From Ganoderma boninense (Eukaryota; Basidiomycota; Agaricomycetes; Polyporales; Polyporaceae): a stretch of DNA of 64,000 nt. Numbering within the stretch: position 1 is the stretch's first letter; the number at the start of each line of letters is the position of its first letter. Shown in pieces: positions 13,015 to 23,148 of the stretch. The notes under the pieces are model-generated. The model was not told the origin of the DNA. It saw nothing but the letters and a program-made list of their open reading frames with translations, and did no database searches. The position numbers and the translations under genes are program-made. The stretch spans positions 496,001-560,000 of the forward strand of contig CM035308.1 in NCBI GenBank assembly GCA_002900995.3, written 5' to 3'.

Positions 13015-14965
13015 ATGTTGGCCGTCTCCTCGAAATGCGTGCGCCTGCCGCGCGCACTCGCTCAAAGCAAGGTCCGTTCGACCCCTTGCCGGCTTTATCG
13101 TCGATGCCTGCCAGCTCAGTCGCTCTGACGGCCTTGATCGGTTTTCGCAGCGAGCCCTCCATGACCTCAACGTGCTGCCTTCGGGCAAGGCCGCCATCCA
13201 GTACGGCCCTCCTGGACGGAGTGCGACCACCGGGCAAACCGTGACCGTGTTTGGTTGCACGAGTTTCCTGGGGAGGTACCTTGTGGCGAAGCTCGGTGTG
13301 TATTTTGTCCTTCCCTCTGCCTAGTTGCCTTTGCGCCGTGGCACATGCTGACTGTTCTTGGGATGGACAACAGCAAAGTCGGGCTCGCACATCGTCATTC
13401 CTTACCGCGACGAGGACGAGAAGAGGCATCTGAAGGTCACTGGAGATCTCGGACAAATTACTTCGCTGGTGCGTCTGTCTCTCCGTCTTCGTGGATTTTG
13501 GGCGCGTGAGCGCGTTGGGAGGGGAATGAGTGGTTGCTGAAGAGCGTCGGCGTCGGCGTAGGAGTGGGACCTCCGTCGGCCAGATCAGATTGAGGAGTGT
13601 CTGAGACACTCTGACATCGTCTACAACCTTGTCGGCCGGGAGTACGAGACCAAGTGCGTTTCTCGCCAATTATACGCTGGCTCGCGTCTAACCGGGCCAT
13701 TATGGCTTTGCAGGAACTTCAGCTACGATGATGTCCATGCCAAGGGTGCCCAGGCCATTGCGACTATCGCCGCTCAGAACGGAGTCAACCGCTTCGTCCA
13801 TGTCTCCCACCTCAACGCTTCGCACACCTCCGAGTCTGCGTTCTACCGTTCGAAGGCTGCCGGCGAGGAGCTCGTGAAGGAGGCGTTCCCGGACGCAACG
13901 ATCGTTCCGCCCCGCAACGATGTTCGGTTACGAGGACCGGCTGCTGAACAACATCGCAAGTAAGTTCCGCACTTCTGCATTCTACTCCGACGTTTCAGTG
14001 TAACGACGTGTTTCGTTTTGACAGTCTGGCCGATTTGGTGGAAGCTGAACCACATGCAGACGAAGGTCCGCCCAGCACATGTATGTGTTCCCCACCCCAC
14101 TTCGCGTCCGGTTTCGCAACGCAGCGACACTGACGCGATCCGATCATCCAGGTCTTCGACGTCGCCCAGGCGCTCGCGAACACGCTCCCCATGGCGCCCC
14201 TTCCCGGCACGTTTAACCTGCCGGGCCCGTCGACGCTGACATACGAGTACCTCCTGACGCTCGTGTCGACGATCACGTACAACCCGCCGTCGCGCGCGCC
14301 CGTCGTGCCCAAGTCGGTCGCGCTGGCCCTCTCGAAGCTCGCGCAGAACGTGTGGTGGCCGATGCTGAGCCCCGACGAGGTCGTGCGGCGGTACATCAGC
14401 GACGTGGACGTCCCCGGGGACTGGGAGGCGTTCGGCGTGATCCCGGACGAAATCGAGGAGCACGCTATCACCTACCTGAGGAGATACCGATCTGCGTGCG
14501 TGTTTTCCTCCCTTATCCTTCCCTGCTTCTCTCTCGCTGCGCGCCTCTGCTCCCGTATCTCCGCTCCCGCCGTCTCTTCTGCATGCGTTGGGCAGCCAGG
14601 TGTGTGTGTGTGTGTGCACGCCTGGCAGCCCGCGTCGATCGACGCGGGCCAATCCGCACATGAGTGAACAAGGGAAGAAAGGGGTGGGACACGAGTACTA
14701 CTGGGGCCGGCTGCGCTTGGGGGGAGGGCGTGTCGGAGCGTGGGCAGATTGACTGACGTCGGTGCGTTCGCAGGGACAACTTCGCGCGGCCGGTCGTTTT
14801 TCCCTGCCTCCCGGGAATCTTCCTCGGTGAGTCAATCCCGTCGGCCCACTTTCTGTGTCATGCCGCTGACCACGGCCGGGTGTGTCCCCCCTTGTCCTTG
14901 TTCTTGTCGACGTGCGCTGTCCAGTTCGGGCTGGAGGCATGAGACGTTACATGTCACTTGGGTAG
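13015..14965 (+). CDS. Complex I NDUFA9-type 40 kDa subunit (frame broken by one extra base)
   Basis: This is the accessory 39/40 kDa subunit of mitochondrial NADH:ubiquinone oxidoreductase, an atypical short-chain dehydrogenase that binds NADPH at the matrix arm junction (fungal nuo-40). Exons: 13015-13071, 13151-13295, 13374-13468, 13562-13653, 13714-13959, 14025-14080, 14152-14495, 14774-14826 and probably 14925-14965. The N-terminus is Arg/Lys-rich without acidic residues, a typical mitochondrial presequence. A Rossmann motif follows (TVFGCTSFLGRYLVAKL), then VYNLVGREYETKNF and FVHVSHLNA. Near 13906 the conserved block IVRPATMFGYEDR is split between two frames by one extra C. With one base discounted, all splice phases agree. 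The last exon is less certain: without the final intron the frame would end at 14942. It faces TOM22 convergently. Confidence 0.88.
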
Positions 14966-15577
14966 ATACAGATGCAGATACAGCTCCGGTCTGTCAAGCG
15001 CAATACAGATGCATGCACTCTCTTTCCTTAACGAGTTCGCTGCGACTGCGTCCGATATGGTGTCGGACCTACGGCGGATTCTGATTTTGTCGATTGCGGC
15101 GCGGGTCAATGATGCTGACGGGCAGCAGTCACTGGTCACTCACTGGTCACTCTGAGCATTCATATTCGATGTCCACATCTATGTTTATCTGCCACGTCGC
15201 CCGCCGGCAGGGCGCTGATTGTGCGGCGAGCGTGTGGGTTCGGAGACTTCGGGGAGGGGGCAGGCAATGCGCGTCGACGATCCGGAGACGTCCTTCCTCG
15301 CAGGGAACATGTCGTCTGATGCACATTCGCGGCCAGGCTGCACGCGTCGTACGGCAGCGGGAGGCCGCGGCGTAAGAAGGCGTGACTGCTGAGGCAGCCG
15401 CCGCCGCATCGAGGCCGGCATATCACGCCTCAGAACTCAGGGATCAAGGATCAGGAGGGAGGAGGGGGCAAGTGACATGTGGCAATAAGGGGCTCTCTAC
15501 GGCTATTATATGGTACACGGATGGGGGAAGCACGGAGGGCGTGACCGCGCGCGTGTCGGGCGGAATGAGTGTCAGGC
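14966..15577. other. Convergent spacer between NDUFA9 and TOM22
   Basis: Both flanking genes end here, so this holds two 3' UTRs. I see no exon, RNA gene or repeat in it. Confidence 0.5.
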
Positions 15578-16119
15578 TCAGAGGGGGACTTGGGCGGGTT
15601 TTTGTGGCTGGCCCGGCTGTGGGTATAGCGAGCCCGAACCGGGCGGGGGCGCAAGCATCTGGGTGGGAGAGACACGGGAAGCGGGGTTGAGTAACACGTT
15701 TACGAGGGAAGGGGGGGGGGATGGGCGTGACACGCGGGACGCACCTGTGCGCCCTGCTGCTGGGCGAGCATCTCCTTCTCCTGCTGGACGACCTTGGCCT
15801 CGTCCTCGAGGACGAGCGCGAGGGGCAGGCCGATGAGGAGGGCGGAGGTGGTGACGATCCAGACGAGGTTGCCGACGACCTTGCCGGTCGTCTTGAGCGC
15901 GCTGGCGGTGCTGCCGAGCTTGGAGGAGATGCTCTGGCGCGTGGTGGGGGGGATTATGTCGGCGAGGGCGACGATGCGCTCGTAGAAGGACTCCTCGCCG
16001 TCGAGCTCTGAGCCGACGGACGAGAGGGAGACGGACGAGGACGTGCGCGAGGAGGCGGGGGAGGAGTAGGGGGAGCGGGAGTCCTGCTCCTTCTCTTCGA
16101 CGATCTCGACCTTGACCAT
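15578..16119 (-). CDS. TOM22: Mitochondrial import receptor subunit TOM22
   Basis: Tom22 is the central receptor and organiser of the TOM complex in the mitochondrial outer membrane. Its acidic cytosolic N-terminus receives presequences from Tom20 and Tom70. Two exons (15745-16119 and 15578-15658, minus strand) give 151 residues, the usual length. The N-terminus is acidic and Ser-rich (MVKVEIVEEKE), followed by the conserved cytosolic segment ESFYERIVALADIIPPTTR. One transmembrane helix lies at about residues 86-105 (WIVTTSALLIGLPLALVLE), followed by a short Gln/Pro-rich intermembrane-space tail. The single intron is 86 nt. The gene is divergent from the Zn2Cys6 regulator at 16482, with about 360 bp between the start codons. 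Confidence 0.93.
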
Positions 16120-16481
16120 GGTGCTCGCGAGATGTGTGCTTGTGCTTTTGGGCGGGAGGGCGGAGGCGGTCCGAGTGCTCTGATGACGGTGGCCAAACGG
16201 TGGCAGCTGCGACGTGCACGGGCGCCAAATGCGTCGCCGAAAATTAGCGTGACTGGGTGTGACCCGGCGGAAGAGGCGGGGGGTGACTGTGTGTGACCGG
16301 AGGGTGGTTGTTTTCGGTGCCGAGGTGGCTGCGCGGATGGGCGTCTAGGGGGCGCTATGTAAGAAGCGGAGGGAATTGGATGTGAGACGGTGCGACTCCG
16401 AGACTCGTCTCATTCCAGTAAACGGAGCCCTTGCTCGTCTGCTGACTCCTGCCCTCCTCCCCTCTCCCGCTATCTCGCCCC
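16120..16481. promoter_or_regulatory. Shared divergent promoter, TOM22 / Zn2Cys6 factor
   Basis: About 360 bp separates two start codons pointing away from each other. It must hold both promoters and leaders. C/T-rich sequence before 16482 suits a leader of the + strand gene. No individual binding site can be named. Confidence 0.5.
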
Positions 16482-19400
16482 ATGGACCGCCCAGACCCCC
16501 AAGAGGGCTCAGGTTCTTCCTCCCAGTGTGCGTCCCCCGTCTTGTCTCCGCGCCCCGCTCATACACACAACCTCATCGAACCCTGTCGATCGCCCCCCTC
16601 CCGCAACAGCCTTCAATTTCTCCTCCCCCTCCATGCAGAACCAGATTCACGAGCTCGCAAAGACCTTGCCGCCTCCCAGAAAACAGAACACCGCCTGCGA
16701 TGCCTGCAGGTCCGTCCCCCGCGTCCTCAGGTCCACCTATTCGTGGACCGACGCGTTACTTTGACAGAGCCCGGAAGGTGAAATGCAATCAGCTACCCGG
16801 TCAGGACAAGGTACGCCCATCCCACCTCCCCATCCGCTCCATCCCGCTCAACCGAGTGCCGTGAACAGTGTCAGGTAAGGCCGCCCCCCTCCCTATCTGC
16901 CCCTCCCTCGACGCACGCCCCTCACCGCGTCCCCCGCGATAGCACTGTCTGTCCAAGAACTACCCCTGCACGTACGTCCCACGCTGGCCCTTGTTCTGTG
17001 TGAATCCACCTCATGCGTCCGTGTCAAGCCATCACATTCAGCAGGCGACCACTGAGAAGAAACGCAATGCTGCGGCCGCCAAGAGGCCACGAACGTTGTC
17101 CACCAGCAGCGCAAGGTGGGCGTGTCATTACCGATCAGGATACCGCCCTTACTCACCTTACGGCAGCTCGCAACCATCCAGCTCCCGTCTGTAAGTTTCC
17201 TTCCTCTTCCGCTCCCTCCCTGTCCCGGTCCCGGCCTCGGCCCCGTGGCGCATGAAGGTTTGCTGCGCTTCCCCCTTCTGTACCCGTTCGACGCGTTTCG
17301 GAAACAGGAGATCGCACCACATGGGAACTGTTAAGCATCACAGCTTGGGAACGATGCACCCCGAGCCACCGGAGGATGCACCCGTCTCGCCGTCAATGCG
17401 CGGTTTCCCGGGTGTCCTGTCCCACTTTGAACGCAATGCTGATCCAATGACCGGTTAATCAGCGGTCCCGTAGAACACATGGTTTCAGGGGCCTCCCAGC
17501 CGTATCAACCACTGGGAAGCCAATTGCCCATACACGCCGGCCCGTTCCCTCGGGCTCACCCTATTACACAAGATACGCAGACACGCGACTTGCTGGCATA
17601 CATATTCTCGCCGCCGGAACCAGCAAGGTTGGTGCTTACACCAGGTTCCCTGTCACCCGTCTTCTATCGCTCTGATCTCCCCATAACTTTAACGCATAGC
17701 GCCCACCTGAATGGCTCTCGAGCTTCCGCTCAGAATCCGGCAGCGTACAACGAATGGGGCCCCTTGGGTTATCGCCTGGCAGAGGATAACTTCCGCATAG
17801 AGTACGTCCCCCAGTTCCGTCTATCCATCTCTTCACCGCCCATAGAGCGCTCGCTCGGGACGATGAGATTTAATACACACAATCTCGGGCGGATCTCCCT
17901 GTCGATGATCACCTACGTATCCCCAGTGTGCAGTGCTGGCTGGTGGGCTAACGCGTCACACGCAGATTTGCACTCGACCTCGTGGAGGTCTTCTTCCAGA
18001 TCGTGCACTCCCGGCTCCCGCTTTTGAACCCCGCGCAGTTCCGGTCGCGGCTGCATTACAGCCTCTATGCCACCGGCTCGCAGCCGCAGGTGACAAATGA
18101 TGGAACCCCACAAGGTGGTGCAGGGTACCGCGGCCGCAACAGCAACAGCCCCCCTCATGGCGGACCCCAGCAGAAACCCGTTCACCCTGCGTGAGTGCCA
18201 CCGATTGTTCTCGGGATTTGGATGGTCAAATGACGTGGCCCGGGCAGTCTGGTGGCCGTGGTCGTTGCTTGGGGAGCTAAGTTCTCCGAACATCCGCTCT
18301 TCGTCGCGGACCGGCACCAGAACAGGAACCAGAGCGTGTTCGCGAAGGTGCTCATCAACCGCGCAAGGGACCTGGCCGAAGACATGAAGGTACACAGGGT
18401 GCCCAGCGCAGACCACGTCGTCATAGCGCTGTTGATAGAGCCCCTGCAGAGCCGTGAGTGCGGGTCCGAGCCGTTGCCCTATCCTATCTGTAATGATGAG
18501 TCGGACATGCAGAGAGCGTGGAGGACAATGCAGGTATGTTTTCTTTTTTTTCTCGTCGCTTGACAGCACGGTCTCACCGTATCCCAGGATTCCACGGGTT
18601 CTGGCTCGGGTCTGCGATACGGTTGCTGCTGGACTTGCAGGTCAGGATGCCAACCGTTCCTGTGCCGGGATCTGGCGTTGACGGTCTCGTCGTTGTCAGA
18701 TCAACCACAAATCCGTCATGTCGAACATACAGGACCCCGAGGCTCGGGGAACCATGATCTTCGCATGGTGGATGGCATGCCTGGCGGATGCTTATCGCAG
18801 CGTGTATTACCGGCGGAAACCGATGCTGTACGTGCCTGCCGCATTCGTCAGCTCGGTGCCGTTGAATGGTGACATAAACACTCACCCTTTTTTTTTCGTC
18901 CGCAGGGATGACGATGACTACGACATCGACTTCTACACCGTCGGCCCAGTACCCCCCGACATAATCGAATCCCATGCGCCGCAACCGTCTCCCAGGGAAC
19001 AGCTAGAGGCACGTCCAAATCTTGCACCAATCATCGTCTCCCCGTACTGAAAAATTTGCGCACTTGTCGTCCAGTTCTTGGTAAGATCTACTCACGACCA
19101 GGACTCGCACCCGTTCTCCCTGTTGCTGACAAGAGACCCGCTTGGTGTTGACCAGGGGTACTACCGTGCCGCGCATGCTCTGGCACGGATTGCGCGGCAG
19201 ATGTCCCGTCAATTATGGCGGCCCGCAACCGAGTCCGACGGGATTCCACTGGATGTCCTGAACGGGTTCATGAGCATGCTGAGCGATTGGCGCGAGGAGC
19301 ACCTCCAGCACGTCGGTGTTCCCAGCAACTTTGAGGCGGAATGGGACTTTGTCAGCGCCGTTACAGCATGTGCGTGTCATCCCTGCCTTCTTTCCCCAGC

Positions 19401-20356
19401 CCAGCGAGGTCGGCGGTGACCGCTGACGCCCCCACGACCGCAGGCGCGAGCGACGCCACTTACCACATCATGTGGATTATCCTGCAAAACGCGCTCGAGG
19501 ACTTCGGGATCCGAGAAGTCAACGACGTGACGCGCACAGGCACGTCGGAGACGCTCCTCCCACAGCACGCCCAGATCGAGGAGAAGAAGCGCAAGGTCAG
19601 CAACGAAGCCCTGCACGGCGCGTTGCGCATCGCCGGCTTGGTCAGTCCCAAGTTTATATACTATTTCGACTCCGCACGCTGACGCGCGTGATTGTCCCGT
19701 TCTTGCGCGCAGGCCGGTGTCTTGGCGTCCAACGGCTACTTGGTACGTCCCGGCAGCTCCGTCTCGGACCCGCGCGTGCGGCACCGCTGACCACCTGCTT
19801 CCTGCCTCTTCCCTCCTCCTCCTCCTCCTTCCCATGTCCCCACCGCAACGCCGCCCGCGTGATCCCCCTTCATCCCCTTCCTGTTCCCCCTTGCTCCCTT
19901 GCCGCCCACTTGCCGCCCTTCTGTCCCTGCCCCTCGCGCGCGTACCTTTCCCCTCCCCGTCCTCGCCTTCCCTACCCACCACACACACCTCCATCTACAC
20001 ACGCACCCCCTTCTCTCCGCGGCCTCCGACCTCCCCCCCCCAAACCAACCAACCAACAGCGGCTCGACTGCGCGGTGATGCACGTCAGCTGCATCCAGGC
20101 GGGCATGCTCCTCGCGCGCATGGGCCGCCCCGAGGTCACGAACTGCATCAGCGGCCTCGAGCAGTACGCGTACGCGTACGAGGAGTGCGCGGACCAGGCC
20201 GCCGAGATCAAGCGCATCTACCAGCTGGCCGTCGCCGACGGCGCGGGGGGCGCGTCGGCCACCTCGCGCGCGACGTCCGCCGACCCCGGCCCTGGTGCCG
20301 CAAATGCGAACGCGATGAGCGTCGACCAGCCCGTGTTCGGCAGCCCGTTCCCGTGA
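16482..20356 (+). CDS. Zn2Cys6 fungal transcription factor
   Basis: This is a Gal4-type binuclear zinc cluster regulator with a fungal-specific (Fungal_trans-like) middle domain. The cluster is assembled from several tiny exons: 16610-16709 (ACDACR), 16768-16810 (ARKVKCNQLPGQDK), 16869-16874 (Cys-Gln), 16943-16971 (HCLSKNYPC) and 17029-17190 (HHIQQATTEKKR linker). The spacing C-X2-C-X6-C-X7-C-X2-C-X6-C fits the family. A short first exon 16482-16527 is likely. Later exons encode FALDLVEVFFQIVHSRLP, FHGFWLGSAIRLLLDL, INHKSVMSNIQDPEARG, MIFAWWMACLADAYRSVYY and YYRAAHALARIARQMSRQLW, the middle homology region. The last exon (about 20060-20356) ends in a helical segment and a Gly/Ala tail. About 16 introns are needed. 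Boundaries around 17410-17700 and 19010-19078 are uncertain. The target pathway cannot be inferred from the neighbours. Confidence 0.88.
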
Positions 20357-21330
20357 ACGCGGACGTCGATCGTCCGTGTGTGCGCCGTGCGGGGAGTGTT
20401 CGTGTATCTTGTTTGCATCTGAGAGCCATTTCTTCTTTTTCTCTTACTTTTTTCTTTTGAGTCCGGAAAAGCAGCCAACTATGTCACGGTAGTCGTCATT
20501 GGCGAGACCACAGCAGCAGAGGGGACGACCCCCCCCCTCTCAAAAAGAAAGAAAAATATAATCGTCCGCCCCGGTTCTCATTTCTACTCATCTCCATGTT
20601 TCTTCCTTTTTTTTTGGTTGTTTGTTACCCACGTAGGAAGTCGTCGTGTTTTGTTGTGTGTGCACGTTGTCGCTGTCGCTGTGTTGGATCGCATCGGAAA
20701 TTTGTGTGTGTACCTGTCTTGTAGTAGCATCGCCCTCGCCCTCCCTCCCCTTGCCTAACCACCTCTCCTCTCCTCCTATCATCATCTCCTCTCACCCTCA
20801 CACCTCACCTGTTCCTCTTAGGCTTCTTCTATATCCCTAGACCATGGTTCGGACTGTGTGTACCCGGCACGGACACTCTGACTCTGCATATGTAGTGTGG
20901 TGGCTCGCGTTTTGGAATTCGAAGAGGAGGGGAGGCAAAAGCTATAGGTAGCGAATGTATGCATCATGTGCGCGTGGTTATGTGAGCAGAGCAGCAATTG
21001 TATATGTATGGATAGCTTGGAGTGTTCGACGTTTTGGATCTATGTCGAATTCGAATTCAAATGTAGTCGTACAACGCATGGTTAATATTGTGAGCTGGCT
21101 ATATGCGCTCAGTACACGCTATGGCTATAGCGACGACGTTCACAGCCTAATTACTAATCTCGTGCATGTCTGGTAGCCTCGAGGCAGTACGCACTGCGTT
21201 GTATGGGCGAAAGGCAATTAAGTTTCTAAGTTTGATCAACAGACCACACCGCACTGGCTACGTATACTATCTGGATCTTCCAACGTCGCAGTGTGAAAAT
21301 ACAGGGACATCAGGAGCGGCCGTCTCACAC
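20357..21330. other. Convergent intergenic region
   Basis: It holds the 3' UTR of the transcription factor and the 3' end region of the HNH gene. T-rich and CT-rich tracts occur at 20430-20460 and 20590-20830. No gene or repeat of note is seen. Confidence 0.45.
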
Positions 21331-22674
21331 TCATTCAAGACTTGAGTCTGCGTCTTCCATCGATATCTCGTCCGCAATTGCATTCAGGTACTCCGCTGCG
21401 CCCGACATGTTCGCAACGCGACAACAGGCGGCGTGGATCCGGAGGTATGTTGGGCTGGGGAGCGGGTCGCCCGTGTGCGCCGTAAACGTTACGGTTTCTT
21501 GTGGGATGTCCCACTCACTGTGGGTCATTGGGCCTGCGAGGCGGATGTGGTACGTGTTTCGCTGCCACGGGAATGAGGTGGTGTAATGATCCACATGCGA
21601 ATCATGGGAGGCTGACTCGGAGCAGTGGTAGAGATAGTAAGCCTCACCTCGTCTGGGACCTCTTCCAGCCAGAGAAACATTCGGTCGAAGCCTTGGTGAA
21701 TCATGCATTCGAGCGTCATGACGTTCTCCATTCGACGGAGATTACTACCCTCCGAGTTTATGCCGTCGAGCTCATTGCGGACTTGCTCGCACCCGAATCG
21801 TTTCAAGATGGTCCAAAACGTTGCTACCTGGTGTTCCTGTAGTCATCGTCATTTCTAGTGCTCTGGAGCCGATATTCCACGCAGCCGTGCGCAACACGCA
21901 CCGTCAGTGTGTTGGCTCTGTTAGATCCAGTATCGCCGGCTTGAAGCGAGTCGGGGAAAATATAGCAACAGTTCGTCCGGGCGAACCGTCTGCCTGGTGG
22001 CACCTCCGTGATGAACCTTTTCCAATACGATCGCATATCGGGTTTGCCCGACAGCAGACAGCTAAAGTTATCCCGTGCGAGAGCCTGTACCCCTCGAACG
22101 TTGCATGCCATGCCAGTTACTGACGACTCGACCGTGACATGCATGGGCAACGTACCGCGGCTTCCGCATGCGAGTGGTCAGGGGCGGTCGGAGTGGTGTT
22201 AGAGCGGCTAGGGACGTATGCCATGAGAAGAGCGTAGCAGTCCGGCAACTTGGGGGGACCTTCCAGCTCTTCAGATTCAGGCGTAGATGTTTCACTTGGA
22301 ATCGTCCTGACTGTGTTATTCTGGTCAGAACTTTCCCATACACATGCTCAGCGGTCAGGAGCCTGCGTACAGAAGACTCGAATAAAGTTCTCGAAATACA
22401 TGCCACCCATATCGTATACGGCCTGGCTCTGGTTGATCTCATGCTTGCACAGTTCGATTTCGCCCTTGAGGGTTTGGCGAGCGTCTTCAGAGGGGGGATA
22501 CAGGAGGAGGTAACCGACAATGCGTGAAAACATGGCGTTGTTGCCATTACCAGCTTCGCTCGCAGCCTTCTCGGCTGGAAGCACAACATCCCTGTATAAG
22601 CTCAGCGCAATTTCATCGTGAGGTGGGATGAGACCCTGGCTTTGGGCGTCATTTACAGAGAGAAGCGCCATCAT
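21331..22674 (-). CDS. HNH_2-type nuclease-like protein, first His replaced by Tyr
   Basis: Five exons on the minus strand (22371-22674, 22156-22310, 21902-22084, 21648-21836, 21331-21561) join in phase into 353 residues with no indel. This is a basidiomycete family built around an HNH_2 fold. Conserved blocks visible are ALARDNFSCLLSGKPDM, TNCCYIFPDSL, FWTILKRFGCEQVRNELDGI, RRMENVMTL followed by IHQGFDRMFLWLEE, and the C-terminal PLPSPTYLRIHAACCRVA. The Asn and second His of the HNH triad appear as N in MENVMTL and H in IHQGFD. The first His, expected before IFP in the block normally written CTHIFPES, is Tyr here (about 21960). The protein could be inactive as a nuclease. Such genes are often multicopy in mushroom genomes and their role is unknown; a structural or self-defence role would be speculation. 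Confidence 0.85.
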
Positions 22675-23148
22675 CGGTGTTCAAAGGTGTCACTGTGTTC
22701 AAGATGAAGTGGTTAGGGGGTTCTACTCACTTACATCATTCGTAGCACGTCACGCGTGGCCATGGTCACGCAGGAAAGGAAGGTGGCGATGTTTGAACAA
22801 ACCAATGTCGACGTCTTGTGCTGGCTTTCTCAAGCCGCCCCTTAGACTCATAGGCAGGAAGGGCGGTCTTCACTGCGGCAACCCAGCACGGACATTAGAC
22901 GGCAAGACGAAGAAGGCAGGACATTTTCTATCAATAAGGTTCGATGCAGGTACAGCACGATCGGAACCTTAAGCACTATGAAAGCAGCTCGGCGGACTTT
23001 AGTACGGACCGTCTGTCGAGCAATAGAGAGGCCACACCTGGTGTTGTTGGCTCGCGCCAGCCGCCGTCCCACCTTCTCCCAACACAGCACAGTGCCAATA
23101 CCAGCCCGCAACGCAGCACCGCGCGCAGGCCACGGCGAAAAACGCGCA
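22675..23148. other. Intergenic spacer between HNH and SAS10 genes
   Basis: About 470 bp holds the promoter of the HNH-like gene and the 3' UTR of SAS10/UTP3. No further exon is recognised. Confidence 0.4.

Noticed and set aside
13900..13920. Programmed frameshift in NDUFA9
   Set aside because: There is no slippery heptamer or downstream structure to suggest one, and similar one-base breaks occur in many unrelated genes of the window, which points to consensus errors.
21331..22674. Homing endonuclease or mobile element at the HNH gene
   Set aside because: The HNH protein is encoded by a normal spliced nuclear gene, with no intron-host or intein context and no flanking repeats.
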